Assembly: GCF_900497805.2 (NCBI RefSeq)
Contig: NW_020949602.1
Location: forward strand, 5,569,187-5,633,186
Direction of reading: 5' to 3'
DNA from: Vombatus ursinus
Lineage: Eukaryota; Chordata; Mammalia; Diprotodontia; Vombatidae
Length of the DNA stretch: 64,000 nt
Shown here: piece by piece, positions 10,086 through 19,977 of the stretch
How the letters are laid out: each line of letters begins with the position of its first letter
Numbering within the stretch: position 1 is the first letter of the stretch
Translations under genes and position numbers: made by a program
The notes under the pieces: model-generated
What the model saw: the letters and a program-made list of their open reading frames with translations, nothing else
Database searches by the model: none
What the model was told of the DNA's origin: nothing

Positions 10086-10760
10086 TTGTTCTTGACTGGA
10101 TATTTGCTTGAGTCTGAATTGTATTGCAGTGGCATTTGAAATATCTATGAAGCAGCCAATTTATAACCAACACTGACTTATGAAGGCCAATCTTCCTCCT
10201 CCCTCAATCCCCCACTCTATGTCATCCCCATTCATCCATACCGTAGGCAGGGCACAGCTCTGCTCTCAAGTGGTTTGGTGCTGTCCACTGCCCTGGTGCT
10301 GCCTAACCTTACAGTTCTAAGCCTCCTTGCCATCTCTGGCCAGGGTGCTGACATAGGGCACAAGCCAGGGTTGGGCTTGGGGTGGGGGATACAATGGGAC
10401 CCTTTTAAATGTCTCTATTGATAAAGGCAAGTGTTTCTAAAATTTTGTCTTCATGTCTAGTAGTAATAATTTTGTGATAAGTCAAGGGGACCCTCCAATA
10501 CAATCCTTAGTCTTTCACCTAGTTCTTTTTCAAGATCGAATAATGGCTATGGGTTCTCAGATTCTGTATGTCTTTTGGTTGAGGGTTGGCCTAGTTAAGT
10601 ATGGAGAGACTTAAGCTTGGAAGGTTTTTCAACAGTTGATTATTTTCATCATTTTTTTTTTTTGTCCCCTAGCAACTCACCAATTACCTACCTAGACGGA
10701 GAAATTGCAATCTCCATTGGTGGAAGGAACTTCCTCTGAAATGATATATCCTATAAGTAC
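10086..10760. other. No gene or repeat recognised
   Basis: About 675 bp with no repeat I can name and no credible coding frame. Confidence 0.4.
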
Positions 10761-10761
10761 T

Positions 10762-10995
10762 GAAGTAATACAGATAGGTACTGGCTCTGTGATTTCATTA
10801 GTTATAGGGGATTCTTGGATGAGGAAACTCCCTTCATCAATACATCAACTCACCTGCAAGGTCTTGGATAGTTTCCTGGAGCAATGAAAAGGTAAATGAC
10901 TTGCCCACAGTCACATTGATGATATATATCTGATACAGTCCCTGAATCCCAAGGACTTGACTCTAAAACCAGCTTTCTGTGTCACTGCCTCTCCT
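10762..10995 (-). mobile_element. Unassigned CORE-type SINE (family D)
   Basis: 'tctgtgatttcattagttataggggattcttggatgaggaaactcccttca ... gtaaatgacttgcccacagtcacattg' shares its layout with 34558-35050 and 62035-62265. The layout is a 'tgtgattttattggtat' start, a 'gatgaggaaactcc' segment and a MIR-like core. I do not know its library name. Confidence 0.5.
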
Positions 10996-11126
10996 TGAAC
11001 CAATAATTGACAACAATAATAATAATAACACACATTATTATTTCCATATCCTCTCTAGTACACTTCTTACCCTGGAGATATGCCCTTTACTACTAATTAT
11101 GCATCCCTAGCTCAGACCACCATTTC

Positions 11127-11385
11127 ATAATAATAGTTAATAATAGTAAATATATAGTGCTTATGATGTTTCGTACACTCTGCTAAGCACTTTACCAATA
11201 GAATCACAACAACCTCGTAGGTGCTCTTATTATCCCCATTTTACAGATAAGGAAAATGAGGCAAGCAGAGTTTAAGTGACTTGTCCAGGGTCACACGGCT
11301 AATAAATCTCTGAGATCAGACTTGAACTCACGTCTTCCTGATTCCAGGCCCAGCATTCTATCCCCAGCATTACCTAGCTGCCCCC
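11127..11385 (-). mobile_element. Full-length MIR/THER1 SINE
   Basis: Antisense copy running from 'ataatagtaaatatatagtgcttatg' through 'gctaagcactttaccaatagaatc', 'tattatccccattttacagataaggaaaatgaggc' and 'ggtcacacggctaataaatctctgag' to the head 'ctatccccagcattacctagctgcc'. Confidence 0.85.
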
Positions 11386-11389
11386 TTGG

Positions 11390-11620
11390 GGTCAACAAGA
11401 TTAATTAAGTACTCATCATGTTTCAGGCATTTTTCTAAGCACTGTGAATGCAAATAAAAGCAACATTTCAATTCAATTCAATTCAATTCAATTCAATTCA
11501 ATTCAATGACCATTTATTAAGTACCTACACTGTGCTAAGCAGTGGCAATGCAAAAAGGAAAAAGAAAGCTGGTCCCTGCCCTAAAGACCTTACAGACTAA
11601 TGGGAAAATACAATACAGAA
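11390..11620 (-). mobile_element. Two antisense L2 ends around a microsatellite
   Basis: 11390-11465 and 11506-11620 both read as the reverse complement of the L2 3' end ('ttaagtactcatcatgtttcaggcat' and 'catttattaagtacctacactgtgctaagcagtgg ... ggtccctgccctaaagacc'). (TTCAA)n separates them. Confidence 0.7.
11467..11507 (+). repeat. (AATTC)n microsatellite
   Basis: About eight perfect tandem AATTC pentamers. They probably expanded from the tail sequence 'attcaatcaatt' common at L2 ends. Confidence 0.95.
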
Positions 11621-11821
11621 AAGAAAGTGAAAAGGTGGGGGGTCACCAGCAAGAGTCCCCAGCAAGGCAGCATCCTGTTCTTTAGAATCAAAACCAAGCA
11701 GAGCCTATGATGGAAAGTGAAGAGTTACCTCCAGATGCAAGCCCTATAGAAAGGGAGGCTTTGGGAGGAGGTTTGTGTTTTAGCCCTCTAGTCAGAGGGG
11801 AGGGGCCACAGTATTGAGTAG

Positions 11822-11852
11822 TAAAACAAACAAACAAACAAACAAACAAAAA
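11822..11852 (+). repeat. (AAAC)n microsatellite
   Basis: Tandem AAAC units followed by an A-run. A separate A-rich stretch (a11 then gaaaa repeats) lies at 12002-12035. Confidence 0.9.
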
Positions 11853-12712
11853 AAACCCCAACTGAGTCAATCAGTGTGATGGTGAGATTTCAGGTGATTA
11901 TCTTATCCTGGGAGGGGCGTGATATTTCTTGGAGTTCAAACTAAGCCAATCTGTTGATGGAGAGTAGAAAGTTACATTATAAAGGGGAGAGGATCACATG
12001 TATTAAAAAAAAAAAAAGAGAAGAAAAGAAAAGCTAGGTAGAAGATGCCTATGCTGGGGTATGGTGGAGAAAGAAGTCTGAAAAGGCAGGCATGGAGCCC
12101 GAACAGGAATGAAGGAGTGGTCATGGCTATCCTGAGCTCTTGCTTAGAATGTATGTTCCAGGAGGAACTGATCGGTTGGTCATAGGAAGGGGCAAAAGGA
12201 TTAGAGTGATCTTCTAGGAAGAGAAAACTATTGGTGCATGGAGGAGAAAAACAAAATCTGGAGAGTCAGGAGCAGGACATGTAGAGGAATGAAGGACTGA
12301 GGTCCCCCAGCCACCTTCTTTTCTGCGAGCCCTGCTTCTGAGACCATCCCCTTTCCCATTCTCCAGCATAATGGACACCACTTCCTTCATCCACCAAATT
12401 TCTTCCATGAGGTTGCGGCGTTGTCTGTCTGATCAATCTCTGCAGGCTTTCTACTCGTGCTTGTTCTTGGGTTTCTATTTCGCTTGACAATTTATCCCTG
12501 ACAGGAGCATCAGCCTTTTACATGAGTTGGCAAAGGAAAACCAGGAGGGCACTGAGGACTTTCTAAACTTCCAGAACCAGCCAGAGTGGAGAGGGGGAAT
12601 ATCCTTCTTCAGGCCATACTGAAACCTGCCCAAAATTGGGGGGAGGGTGTCATCATCCGAATACTGCAGAGGTATTTCTAGTCCTTGAAAGGTGCCTGGG
12701 GCACTATGAGCC
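11853..12712. other. No gene or clear repeat recognised
   Basis: Only an A-rich run near 12002-12035 stands out. Three overlapping minus-strand frames between 12214 and 12732 lack a recognisable domain. A MIR-like remnant (gacttgtccaaggacacacagcc) lies at 12713-12750. Confidence 0.4.
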
Positions 12713-12861
12713 TGTGACTTGTCCAAGGACACACAGCCACTAAGTATGCATAGAAGGTTGTAGTGAATAATTTATGAAGGCTAATCTGGCAGCATGTGCA
12801 GGATGGGTTGTGGGGTTATGAGTGAAGGTGGAGACCTGTTAACAATGATTCAGGTCCTTGG

Positions 12862-12964
12862 ACATATATATGTGTATATTTTATATAAATATATATATAT
12901 ACACACACACACACATATATACATATATATACCTATACATATGTATAGGTATATGTATGTATTT
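12862..12964 (+). repeat. (TA)n/(CA)n compound microsatellite
   Basis: TATA-type runs flank (AC)8 and then a second AT-rich part. Within it 12927-12954 is a perfect 28-bp palindrome centred on ACATATGT. Confidence 0.9.
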
Positions 12965-12968
12965 GTCA

Positions 12969-13310
12969 GAATTCAATTCATTCAGTTAACATTTATTAAC
13001 ACCTCCTATGTGCCTGGTGCTGTGCCAAATATTTTGTTCAGTTGTTTAGACATGTCTGACTCTCCATTCTTGGCAGAGATACTAGAGTGATTTGCAATTT
13101 CCTTCTCCAGCTCATTTTACACATAAGCAAACTGAGGCAAACAAGGTTAAGTGACTTATCCAGGGTCACACAGCTAGTAAGTATCTGAAGCTAGATTTGA
13201 ACTCAGGTCTGCTCTATTAACTGCACCACTAGCTACCACATATTGGCTGAAAAAAAAGAGAGATGAAACAATCTCTGCCCTCAGGGAGTGTGCATTCTAA
13301 AGGGGCTCAG
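12969..13310 (-). mobile_element. L2 3' end split by a MAR1-like SINE
   Basis: The left part (12969-13030) reads 'ttcagttaacatttattaacacctcctatgtgcctggtgctgtgcc'. The right part (13248-13310) reads 'gagatgaaacaatctctgccctcagggagtgtgcattcta'. The SINE at 13031-13237 lies between. Confidence 0.7.
13031..13237 (-). mobile_element. MAR1-like SINE
   Basis: RTE-type end 'gttcagttgtttagacatgtctgactc', then 'ttggcagagatactagagtgatttgcaatttcc', core 'gtgacttatccagggtcacacagctag' and a shortened head. Confidence 0.8.
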
Positions 13311-13439
13311 GTTGCAATTTGTCCTCGGCTGAGTAGATACAAAGCATGTTCAAAGTATACAAAATAATCTCAATAAGGGGCGATCACTCATCACCCCGAT
13401 ATCAGGAACAAGTCTCCTGTAGTAGTTGGCACCCAAACT

Positions 13440-13680
13440 GTGCTTGGAAGGAAGCTGGTCTTTCTAAGAGGTGGAGGATAGGAAGGAGTCCGTTCCAGCC
13501 AAAGGCCTAGGTGGGAGATGGAATGCAGTGTATGGGAAGCCGCAATGCCAGTGAATCTGGAATGGTGAATGAGTAGAGGGGAATGGTATGAAATTAGACT
13601 GGAAAGATAGGTTGGAGGCAGATTGTGGAGATTTCGAATGCCAGGGAAAGGATTTTGTGTTTTCTCCTAGAGGTAATAAG
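13440..13680 (-). mobile_element. L2 3' ORF region (antisense)
   Basis: 'tccgttccagccaaaggcctaggtgggagatggaatg' and 'ggaaagataggttggaggcagattgtggagatttcgaatgccaggg' are the reverse complement of L2 segments. The same segments appear in sense at 29820-30080. Confidence 0.65.
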
Positions 13681-13682
13681 GG

Positions 13683-13865
13683 TTCCAACCTGTCTCTGCT
13701 ACTTCCTATTTCTGTCACGGCAAGTGATTTCATCTCTCTGATCCTCAGGTTTATCATCAGTGAAATGGGGACAATGATATCTGGAGTACCTCCCTTATAG
13801 GGTTGCTGTGAGAAATAAATGAGAGAATGCACGTAAAGCATTTTGTGAGCCCTAAGGTGCAACAC
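13683..13865 (+). mobile_element. MIR/THER1 fragment
   Basis: 'cggcaagtgatttcatctctctgatcctcaggtttatcatcagtgaaatggggacaatg ... gggttgctgtgagaaataaatgagagaatgcacgtaaagc' lacks the tRNA-like head. Confidence 0.75.
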
Positions 13866-13964
13866 GAAGCCAGCTTCGATGATAATTCTATAGGTACCAG
13901 ATGGGAACTTTTATAGTTAGTGAAAAGGATGAATGAGATAAATGAGCCCGTCATCTCTAGATAC

Positions 13965-14115
13965 TGGAAGATTTAGAGTTGGACATTTCCTTAAAGATCA
14001 TCCAGTTTAATCCCCTCATTTCACAGAGAAAGAAACTGAGGTCTCGAAGAAGGAAATGACATGTCCAAAGTCACACAGAGAGCAAGCAGCCAAACTCAGA
14101 TTCAGACACAGGTCA
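13965..14115 (-). mobile_element. MIR-type SINE
   Basis: 'gagttggacatttccttaaagatcatccag ... cctcatttcacagagaaagaaactgaggtctcg ... aagtcacacagagagcaagc'. Confidence 0.7.
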
Positions 14116-14124
14116 CAGAATCAA

Positions 14125-14490
14125 GGAATCGTAGAATTTTGGAGTTGGAAGAAACCTCAGTGTTCATCTCATTCACCATCTACCGCCTAAAGAATTCTTT
14201 GGATAACATACCCCTCTAGGGTCACTCAACCTGTGTTAGAAGGCCTCTGGTGACAGATCACCCATTATCTCCCAAGGTAGCCCATTGCTTGGGAGGGCAG
14301 CTCCAACTTGTAGAATTGTTTTCCCTGGTGTATCACCTAAACTGGCCTTTTTTACAGCTCCTAGCTGTTGCTTCTGGTTCTGGCTTCGGGCCAAGCTTCT
14401 CCATAGCATAGCAAATTAGTTACTTGAAGGCACCATCAGCTCCTTCCTTGTCCTTCCCCTAACCAAGTCTTCTTTAATATCTTCCACTGA
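14125..14490 (-). mobile_element. L3/CR1-type LINE 3' region
   Basis: 'gaatcgtagaattttggagttggaagaaacctcag' is the reverse complement of the CR1/L3 terminus. It leads into 'agcccattgcttgggagggcagctcc', 'ctcctagctgttgcttctggttctggc' and 'ccaagtcttctttaat'. Confidence 0.75.
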
Positions 14491-14537
14491 TTTTCATAGG
14501 CTTGGGGGGGCCTCCGCCACTTCGGTGGAGCTCCTCT

Positions 14538-14730
14538 GGTGTAGGCTTGGAGTCAAGTCAAGAAGACTTGGGTTTGAATGGGACTAGTTGAACAAGTCAC
14601 AGCTTTTCTGAGCATCCATAACATGGGAATGATAACAGCCCAGAGTTGTTATAAGACTGGAATGAGATCAAGTATGTAAAGCGCTTTCCAAACTTTAAAG
14701 GGCTACGTACATGAAAACTATTATTCTCCT
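14538..14730 (+). mobile_element. MIR/THER1 fragment
   Basis: 'cttgggtttgaatgggactag ... aacatgggaatgataacagcccagagttgttataagactgg ... gtaaagcgctttccaaactttaaagggctacg'. Confidence 0.75.
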
Positions 14731-14904
14731 CCAGTTTATCAACCAAGAATTGAGCAGGACAATATGCCACTAGGTATTATTAATTATCAAAGCCCAAGTG
14801 TTCAGATCCCATATCCAGTGTATCATAGTCCCTTCTATGTTTAGCCTGAATAGAAAGCACTGAATGTATAGCAGCATTCCATCCTTGGAATAACTTAAAC
14901 CAAT

Positions 14905-15245
14905 TTTTTTTTCCAATTCACAAGCATTGACTTTTTTTTTTCTTTTGCCTTTCCACCCTCACTGGAATACAAACAAACAAACAAACCCTTGTAACAATAC
15001 ATTCTCACGTTATCCACATTCAAAACTGTGTGTCTAATTCTGCTTCCATCCATCTTCTCCATTGGTCCTTGTTGTGGTTGGTAATTCCGTTGCTCTGAGC
15101 TCTTCGGTTTTCCAAAGTGATCTGTCTTTACACTGTAGACGTTATCGGATAAATATTCCGGTTTTGCTCACTTCGACCTGTATTGATTCATTCAAGCCTT
15201 CTCAAGCTTCTCTGGAACTCCCTCTTTCATTACTTCTCTTCAAGA
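14905..15245 (-). mobile_element. L1 3' end (marsupial type)
   Basis: 'ccttgtaacaatacattctcacg', 'gtgtgtctaattctgcttccatcc', 'ttggtccttgttgtggttggtaattccgttgc' and 'cggttttgctcacttcgacctgtattgattcattcaagcctt' align in order with 17945-18330 and 52140-52640. Those are antisense L1 3' ends. A MIR lies next to it at 15250-15440. Confidence 0.65.
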
Positions 15246-15249
15246 TCAG

Positions 15250-15440
15250 CTTTTTAGAGCTGAAAGTGACCTCAGAGGTCATTGATTCCAACCTGTCTTC
15301 ATCTGACAGAAGAAACTGATTATTCTCTAGATGAGGCCCAAAGCCCAAAGGCCATGGCTTGCCGTGGGTCAAACAGTAAAAGCCAGAGATAGGATTTGAA
15401 GCCACGTTCTCTTTCCATTGAGCCATGGTGCTCTGTAGGA
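15250..15440 (-). mobile_element. MIR-type SINE
   Basis: 'ttttagagctgaaagtgacctcagaggtcattgattccaacc ... ccagagataggatttgaagccacgttctctttccattgagccatg'. Confidence 0.7.
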
Positions 15441-15639
15441 TACCCAATGGTCCTCTTGTCCTGTCCCCTCCTCCCTGAGACAGGTCAGCTCCAGCAGGAA
15501 TAAGGCTTTCTAACCTATTCTTCCATACTAGTATTTTCAGGGGAATTCCATCAATGCATATCCTGTTGACAGGACCCCAGCTCATCATGGGTCAATAACT
15601 AGTATCCTCCTCAGAGTTCTGCAGAAAATGTTGGTTTAA

Positions 15640-16050
15640 AAAATATCATGTTCAGTGGGGCCGGTCTCTGCAGCTATAGGGATAATTCTCTGGGAAAGCC
15701 CTTGGACCAACACATCTCTCTCTCTTTTTGAAACTATGGTGCTCTTTGCAAAAACAAAGGCTTTTGGATGCAGTTCAGGAAAAATGTGACTTATAAACAA
15801 ACAGCCTTGGAAAAACCCTGCCCCACCCTCGGCTAGGCACAAGGAGAACCCCACCCAGCTGCTCGCTTTCTGTCTTGCGGCCTCCTCCTTTTCCTCTCTC
15901 TCTGTTTGTTGTCTTTGGTTACCCAGAGGGCATTCCCCCCTTTCCTTCTCCACCCTACCCGTCCTCTTCCTGGTGCTCAGGATCTGCACAGATCACAAAG
16001 CAGGGGCCTCGCATGATTATTTTTTAAACCAGGGCTGATTGTGAGATTTT
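15640..16050. promoter_or_regulatory. Repeat-poor block, candidate regulatory element
   Basis: No repeat is recognised. The sequence has balanced composition and includes a forkhead-like 'acttataaacaaacagcc' near 15790. A 117-codon minus frame (15636-15989) has no recognisable domain, and its charged stretch comes from pyrimidine-rich DNA, so I do not call it a gene. Confidence 0.25.
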
Positions 16051-16099
16051 ATATGAATAGGACCTCAGAAAATGTGATGAGACACAGAAGGTACGTGGG

Positions 16100-16230
16100 C
16101 AAAGCTACTCCAGTTTATTCCCTCTGCCAAGCTGGGCGAGGGATTTTTGCTCTCTCAGCCTCAGTTTCTTCTTCTGTAGAATGGGAGTGATAAATCCTAT
16201 GCTACAACTTGCAAGAGTATTGCAATTGGT
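16100..16230 (+). mobile_element. MIR fragment
   Basis: 'gctctctcagcctcagtttcttcttctgtagaatgggagtgataaatcc ... cttgcaagagtattgcaattgg' is a MIR core and 3' part. Confidence 0.65.
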
Positions 16231-16234
16231 TCAT

Positions 16235-16510
16235 CGGGTGCTCTGACATTGCTCAATGGCCTGATGCTGATGGTCAGCTCGGCTGGCCACTGACAGGGAG
16301 TAAGATCCCCAGAGGATGCTAGATGAGGCCTCTGCCTTCCTCCACCCTGACTCTGATTTGATATTAAATTGCCCAGGCAGAAGCTTGAATGCAAAGCATC
16401 TGATGTAGCTCCAGGAAAACCGGAGCAATTGGGGCCCTTGAGGAAAGCTCTGGCCCCTGGTGTCATTGGAAATCGTTTGCATCCTGGGTTCCCAACTTCA
16501 GGGAGAACCA
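16235..16510. promoter_or_regulatory. Repeat-poor block, candidate conserved non-coding element
   Basis: No recognised repeat between two SINEs. Homeodomain-friendly 'gatttgatattaaattgcc' and 'gcaaagcatctgatg' occur. Overlapping frames exist on both strands without domain support. Confidence 0.25.
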
Positions 16511-16541
16511 TTTACGATCATTCTTCCTCTGACTTACTGCA

Positions 16542-16704
16542 CAGTGTGGTACACCGGAGAGAGTGCAAGCTTGGAAGTCTCAAGTCCTGGAATCAAATCC
16601 TGACCACCACTTACCACCTGTGGGATTTTAGTTTCCTAATCTGCAAAATGAGGGATTGGACTCTATGAATTCTGAGGTTCCTTTTAGCCCTGGAGCTATG
16701 ATCA
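16542..16704 (+). mobile_element. MIR3-type SINE
   Basis: 'agtcctggaatcaaatcctgaccacc ... tttcctaatctgcaaaatgagggattggactctatgaattctgaggttccttttagccc' carries the CR1/L3-type end. Confidence 0.8.
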
Positions 16705-16834
16705 CGTGTCACTATTAGTATCAATCAATCAATCCACATTTATTAAGTGCCTACTGTGTTCCAGGCCCCGTACTGAGCACTGGCAAGTTATTTCCCTTCC
16801 TTGAGTTTTAGTGTTTGTTTAATTGGTTTTTTTC

Positions 16835-17067
16835 CCCCTTCAGTGTTTTCTGACTCTCGGTGACCCCATTTGGTGTTTTCTTGGCAAAGATCCTGGAGTG
16901 GTTTGTCTTTTCCTTCTCCAGCTTATTTTACAGATGAGGAAACTGAGGCAAACAAGGTTAAGTGACTTGCCCAGGGTTACACATCTGGTAAGCGTCTGAG
17001 GATGGATTTGAACTCAGGTCTTCCTGAGTCCAGGCCTAGCATCCTATCCACTGCGTCACCTAGCTCC
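16835..17067 (-). mobile_element. MAR1-like SINE, left arm of inverted pair
   Basis: The RTE-type end 'cagtgttttctgactctcggtgaccccatttgg' lies left and the tRNA-like head 'tatccactgcgtcacctagctcc' right. Only 23 bp separate it from the opposite-strand copy at 17091-17335. An L2 end (16718-16790, minus) lies to its left. Confidence 0.9.
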
Positions 17068-17090
17068 TGTCAGCAAGTCTACAAGCATAA

Positions 17091-17335
17091 TTAAGCTAGG
17101 TGGCAAAGTGGAGAGTGGGGCCTGGAATTCTGAAGACTCATCTTCATGAATTAAAATCTGGCCTCAGACACTTCCTTACTTTGTGACCCTGGCAAGTCAC
17201 TTAACCCTGTTTGCCTCTGTTTCCTCATCTGTAAAATGAGCTGGAGAAGGAAATGGCAAGCCACTTCAGGATCTCAGCCAAAAAAACCCCAAATGGGGTC
17301 ATGAAGAGTAGGACACGATTGAAAAGAATGACTTA
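17091..17335 (+). mobile_element. MAR1-like SINE, right arm of inverted pair
   Basis: Head 'ttaagctaggtggcaaagtggagag', core 'gtcacttaaccctgtttgcctctgtttcctcatctg', 'gagctggagaaggaaatggcaag', and tail 'ggggtcatgaagagtaggacacgattgaaaag' make an essentially full-length copy. Confidence 0.9.
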
Positions 17336-17340
17336 AAAAT

Positions 17341-17450
17341 GATGAATTTCTAGACATTGTGCTAAGCACTGGGACTACAAATACGAGAAGAAAGACAGTC
17401 CCTGCCCTCAAGGAGTTTACATTCTAATAGGGAAAGATAATCCATAAAAG
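17341..17450 (-). mobile_element. L2 3' end (antisense)
   Basis: 'ttctagacattgtgctaagcactgggactac ... gacagtccctgccctcaaggagtttacattctaataggg' is the reverse complement of the L2 end. Confidence 0.75.
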
Positions 17451-17944
17451 GAATCTGAAAAGGAGGTGCAGAAAGTCTGGGGAGTCTGGAGTCCAGGCTG
17501 CTGAGGTATGAAGCCAGGGCTGGCCTCGTCATCGTTTTCCTTAAAATAGAGATTCCACGTGGAAGCAGTCAATCCAAAGAAGGGACTGGAGGGGTGAGTG
17601 CCCTTCCAGGGGTGGGGGAGTGGGGAGGAGTTGGCGTGAGCTTCCAGGGTCAGGAGGCTTCTCTGGCAGAGGCTGGAGTGGAGCCAGAGTCGAATGAGCC
17701 ACCTGTGATGAATGCTTCCCAATTTGAGAAGGATTTCAGAGGTCCCTTCCTGGTCTTAAATTCTATCATTCCAACATGATTTTTTGGCAGAGATATCAAG
17801 CACTAAGTGAATCCTAGGAAATTCAATACCTAGAAACTTTTAATCGGATAAATTGGAACAACCCACTGAAATTTGAGGTAGAACATAGAAAGTCAGAGCT
17901 AGGAAGGACATGAGGACATGGAAAGTTTTTAGAAATGATTCTGA

Positions 17945-18440
17945 AACTATTTAAAAAAAATTAACAAACATTTATTTTCTCTCCCTCCCACCTCTTCCCC
18001 CTCCTCATTGAAAACAGAACTAAAACCCCTTTAACAAATTTTTAGTCAAGCAAAACAGATTCCTACAGTGACCATGCAAAAAACCAAAAATGTCTCTGTG
18101 TGGATCTTGATTCCACTAGCTTTCTGTCAGGGGGTGGGCAGCAGGATTCATCTTGAGTCCTCTGGAATTACGGTTGATCATTCCACTGATGAATGTTTTT
18201 GTCTTTCAAAGTTGTTTGTCTTTGCAATGATGTTGTCATTGAATCAATTTTTCTCTCGTCCCCACACTTTACTCTTCTCCACGTATTCTGATATAGTGAT
18301 GCTGTTCTCCCCGATGTTCCTAGCACATGACTCTCTACCTCCTGACTCCTCTTCATTGGCTGCCCAGCAGTCCATGAAAACCTGAATTTTCCGAGCTTTT
18401 GAAAGATCATGGAAGCATCGTACAAAGCACACATATCTCC
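17945..18440 (-). mobile_element. L1 3' end (marsupial type)
   Basis: On the plus strand a pyrimidine tract (ctctccctcccacctcttccccctcctc) is followed by 'agtcaagcaaaacagattcc', 'agcaggattcatcttgagtcctctggaattacggttgatc' and 'tttcaaagttgtttgtctttgcaatgatgttgtc'. The pyrimidine tract is a polypurine tract in L1 sense, as in mammalian L1 3'UTRs. It is strongly 5'-truncated. Confidence 0.8.
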
Positions 18441-18459
18441 TCTTATTTATGCGTTCCTA

Positions 18460-18600
18460 GATTTCCGAGATTGAAGAGACCTCAGGCACCACTCAATCCA
18501 ACCAGGGCCTGACCAAGAATGTTCTGTATGACAAGTAGGCATCTGGCCTCTGCTTGAAAACTTGCAGTATGGGGAAAAATGCCAGTGAGTTGACACATCT
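18460..18600 (-). mobile_element. L3/CR1 fragment
   Basis: 'ttccgagattgaagagacctcaggcaccactcaatccaacc ... aagtaggcatctggcctctgcttgaaaac'. Confidence 0.6.
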
Positions 18601-18667
18601 CGAAATGAGAACTATAGGAAGAGACTTTCAAGGTCCTATGCCCTTGCAATAGAATATTTCTCTCTTT

Positions 18668-18800
18668 GTAGCATCACAGGGTCATAGAGTTAGACTTAAA
18701 AGGTCATTGAGTCCAATCATCTCGTATTGCAGATGAGGACATCGAGACTCAGAGAAATGATGGGATTGCCCCAAGGTCACACAGATGGCAAGTGGTACAT
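18668..18800 (-). mobile_element. MIR-type SINE
   Basis: 'cagggtcatagagttagacttaaaaggtcattgagtccaatc ... gatgaggacatcgagactcagag ... aaggtcacacagatggcaag'. Confidence 0.75.
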
Positions 18801-19069
18801 CTACCACTTTTCAGCCTAGTTATCGAGGGCTCCATAGAGTGGGGTTCTCTCCAGAGCTCAGAACTGACTTGTTGAGAGGCAGATTTTGATAAGACTTGGA
18901 GAAATTATGTGATGTGTCCAACACCATTGCATATTCAAATCAGCAGTAAATTCTCAATATCAATGCATTGCTTTTTCTTCACATGGTTCTGCCTTAATGA
19001 AGAGTATCATGGGTTAATTTCCTATTCATGTTTGGATATTGTGTTATTGCATGGGTGTAAGGAATGGTC

Positions 19070-19590
19070 AGAAAGCTAGTTTGGCTGAACCACAGAGTAC
19101 AGGAAGGGTGGAAAGGTTGGTTGTGAAGGGCTTTGAATGCTAAACACAGGAATGTCTATTTCATCATAGGTGGGTTCCACTGGAGTTTATTAAGGAGAGA
19201 AGTGATAGACTTGAACTTTAGGAAAATCATTTTGGCAGCTGATTGGAGTATTCATTGGATTGGAGAGAAACTAGAGGCAGAGAGACCAATCAGGAAGTTA
19301 TTGCAATAGTCCAGGTGAGAGGTGATGAGTCCAAACCTAGGATACTTAGCCTGGGTCTCACAGAGAGATTTCAGAGGGTCCATGAACTTAGAGAACAAAA
19401 TTACATCTTTAGTTCAATATGCATGGTTTCCTTTGTGTTTCTATGTGTTTTAAAACATGATTTTGAGTAGGGGTACCAGACTGCCAATGGCATCCATGAC
19501 ACAAAAAAGGCTAACAACTTTTGGTCTAAACCAAGATGGTGGCTGTGGAAGTGGAGAGAAGGGGACCTGTACAAAGTGGCAGTAGAAAGG
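19070..19590 (-). mobile_element. L2 ORF/3' region split by a hAT
   Basis: 19070-19336 ('gttggttgtgaagggctttgaatgc', 'ccactggagtttattaaggag', 'aaaatcattttggcagctg', 'aatagtccaggtgagaggtgatgag') and 19524-19590 ('aagatggtggctgtggaagtggagagaagggg') are consecutive antisense L2 segments. The DNA transposon at 19337-19523 separates them. Confidence 0.75.
19337..19523. mobile_element. hAT/Charlie-type non-autonomous transposon
   Basis: Ends resemble the CAGGGGTTCTTAACCT type: left 'ctaggatacttagcct', right (inverted) 'caaaagttgttagcct'. Flanks are 8-bp target duplications GTCCAAAC (19329-19336) and GTCTAAAC (19524-19531), differing at one base. Interior 'gggtccatgaactta' and 'accagactgccaatggc' match copies at 30364-30432 and 34626-34975. 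It is 187 bp with no transposase. Confidence 0.8.
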
Positions 19591-19977
19591 CAGGAGTGAT
19601 CTGGGAGGGCAGAGAGTGAATGTGCTGGATGGGGCAGGGTTCCCCCATTGATGCATGTGTAGTTGGTGATATGGGGCCCAGATTGTGATTAGGTACCCAC
19701 TCTGCCCTAACGGATGTTCACACCCGAAAAGGAGAGGTTGGGGGAATTTAGAGACAAGAGTAGTCAGAGTGAGAAAGTTTGTGGAAATAATGGGGGAAGG
19801 GTGAGTGTGGCTATATTGGAGACTTGCCCCCTGATTGGCTGTCACGCAAAGAATTCTATGCTACTCATCTTTCTACCCTCTAAGTGATTGATCCACATAC
19901 CCTTTGCTGCCATGCCATGATTGGTAAGGGACCAAACTCCTTATCTTGGAGACTATGATTCCAGGAAATTTAAGAAG

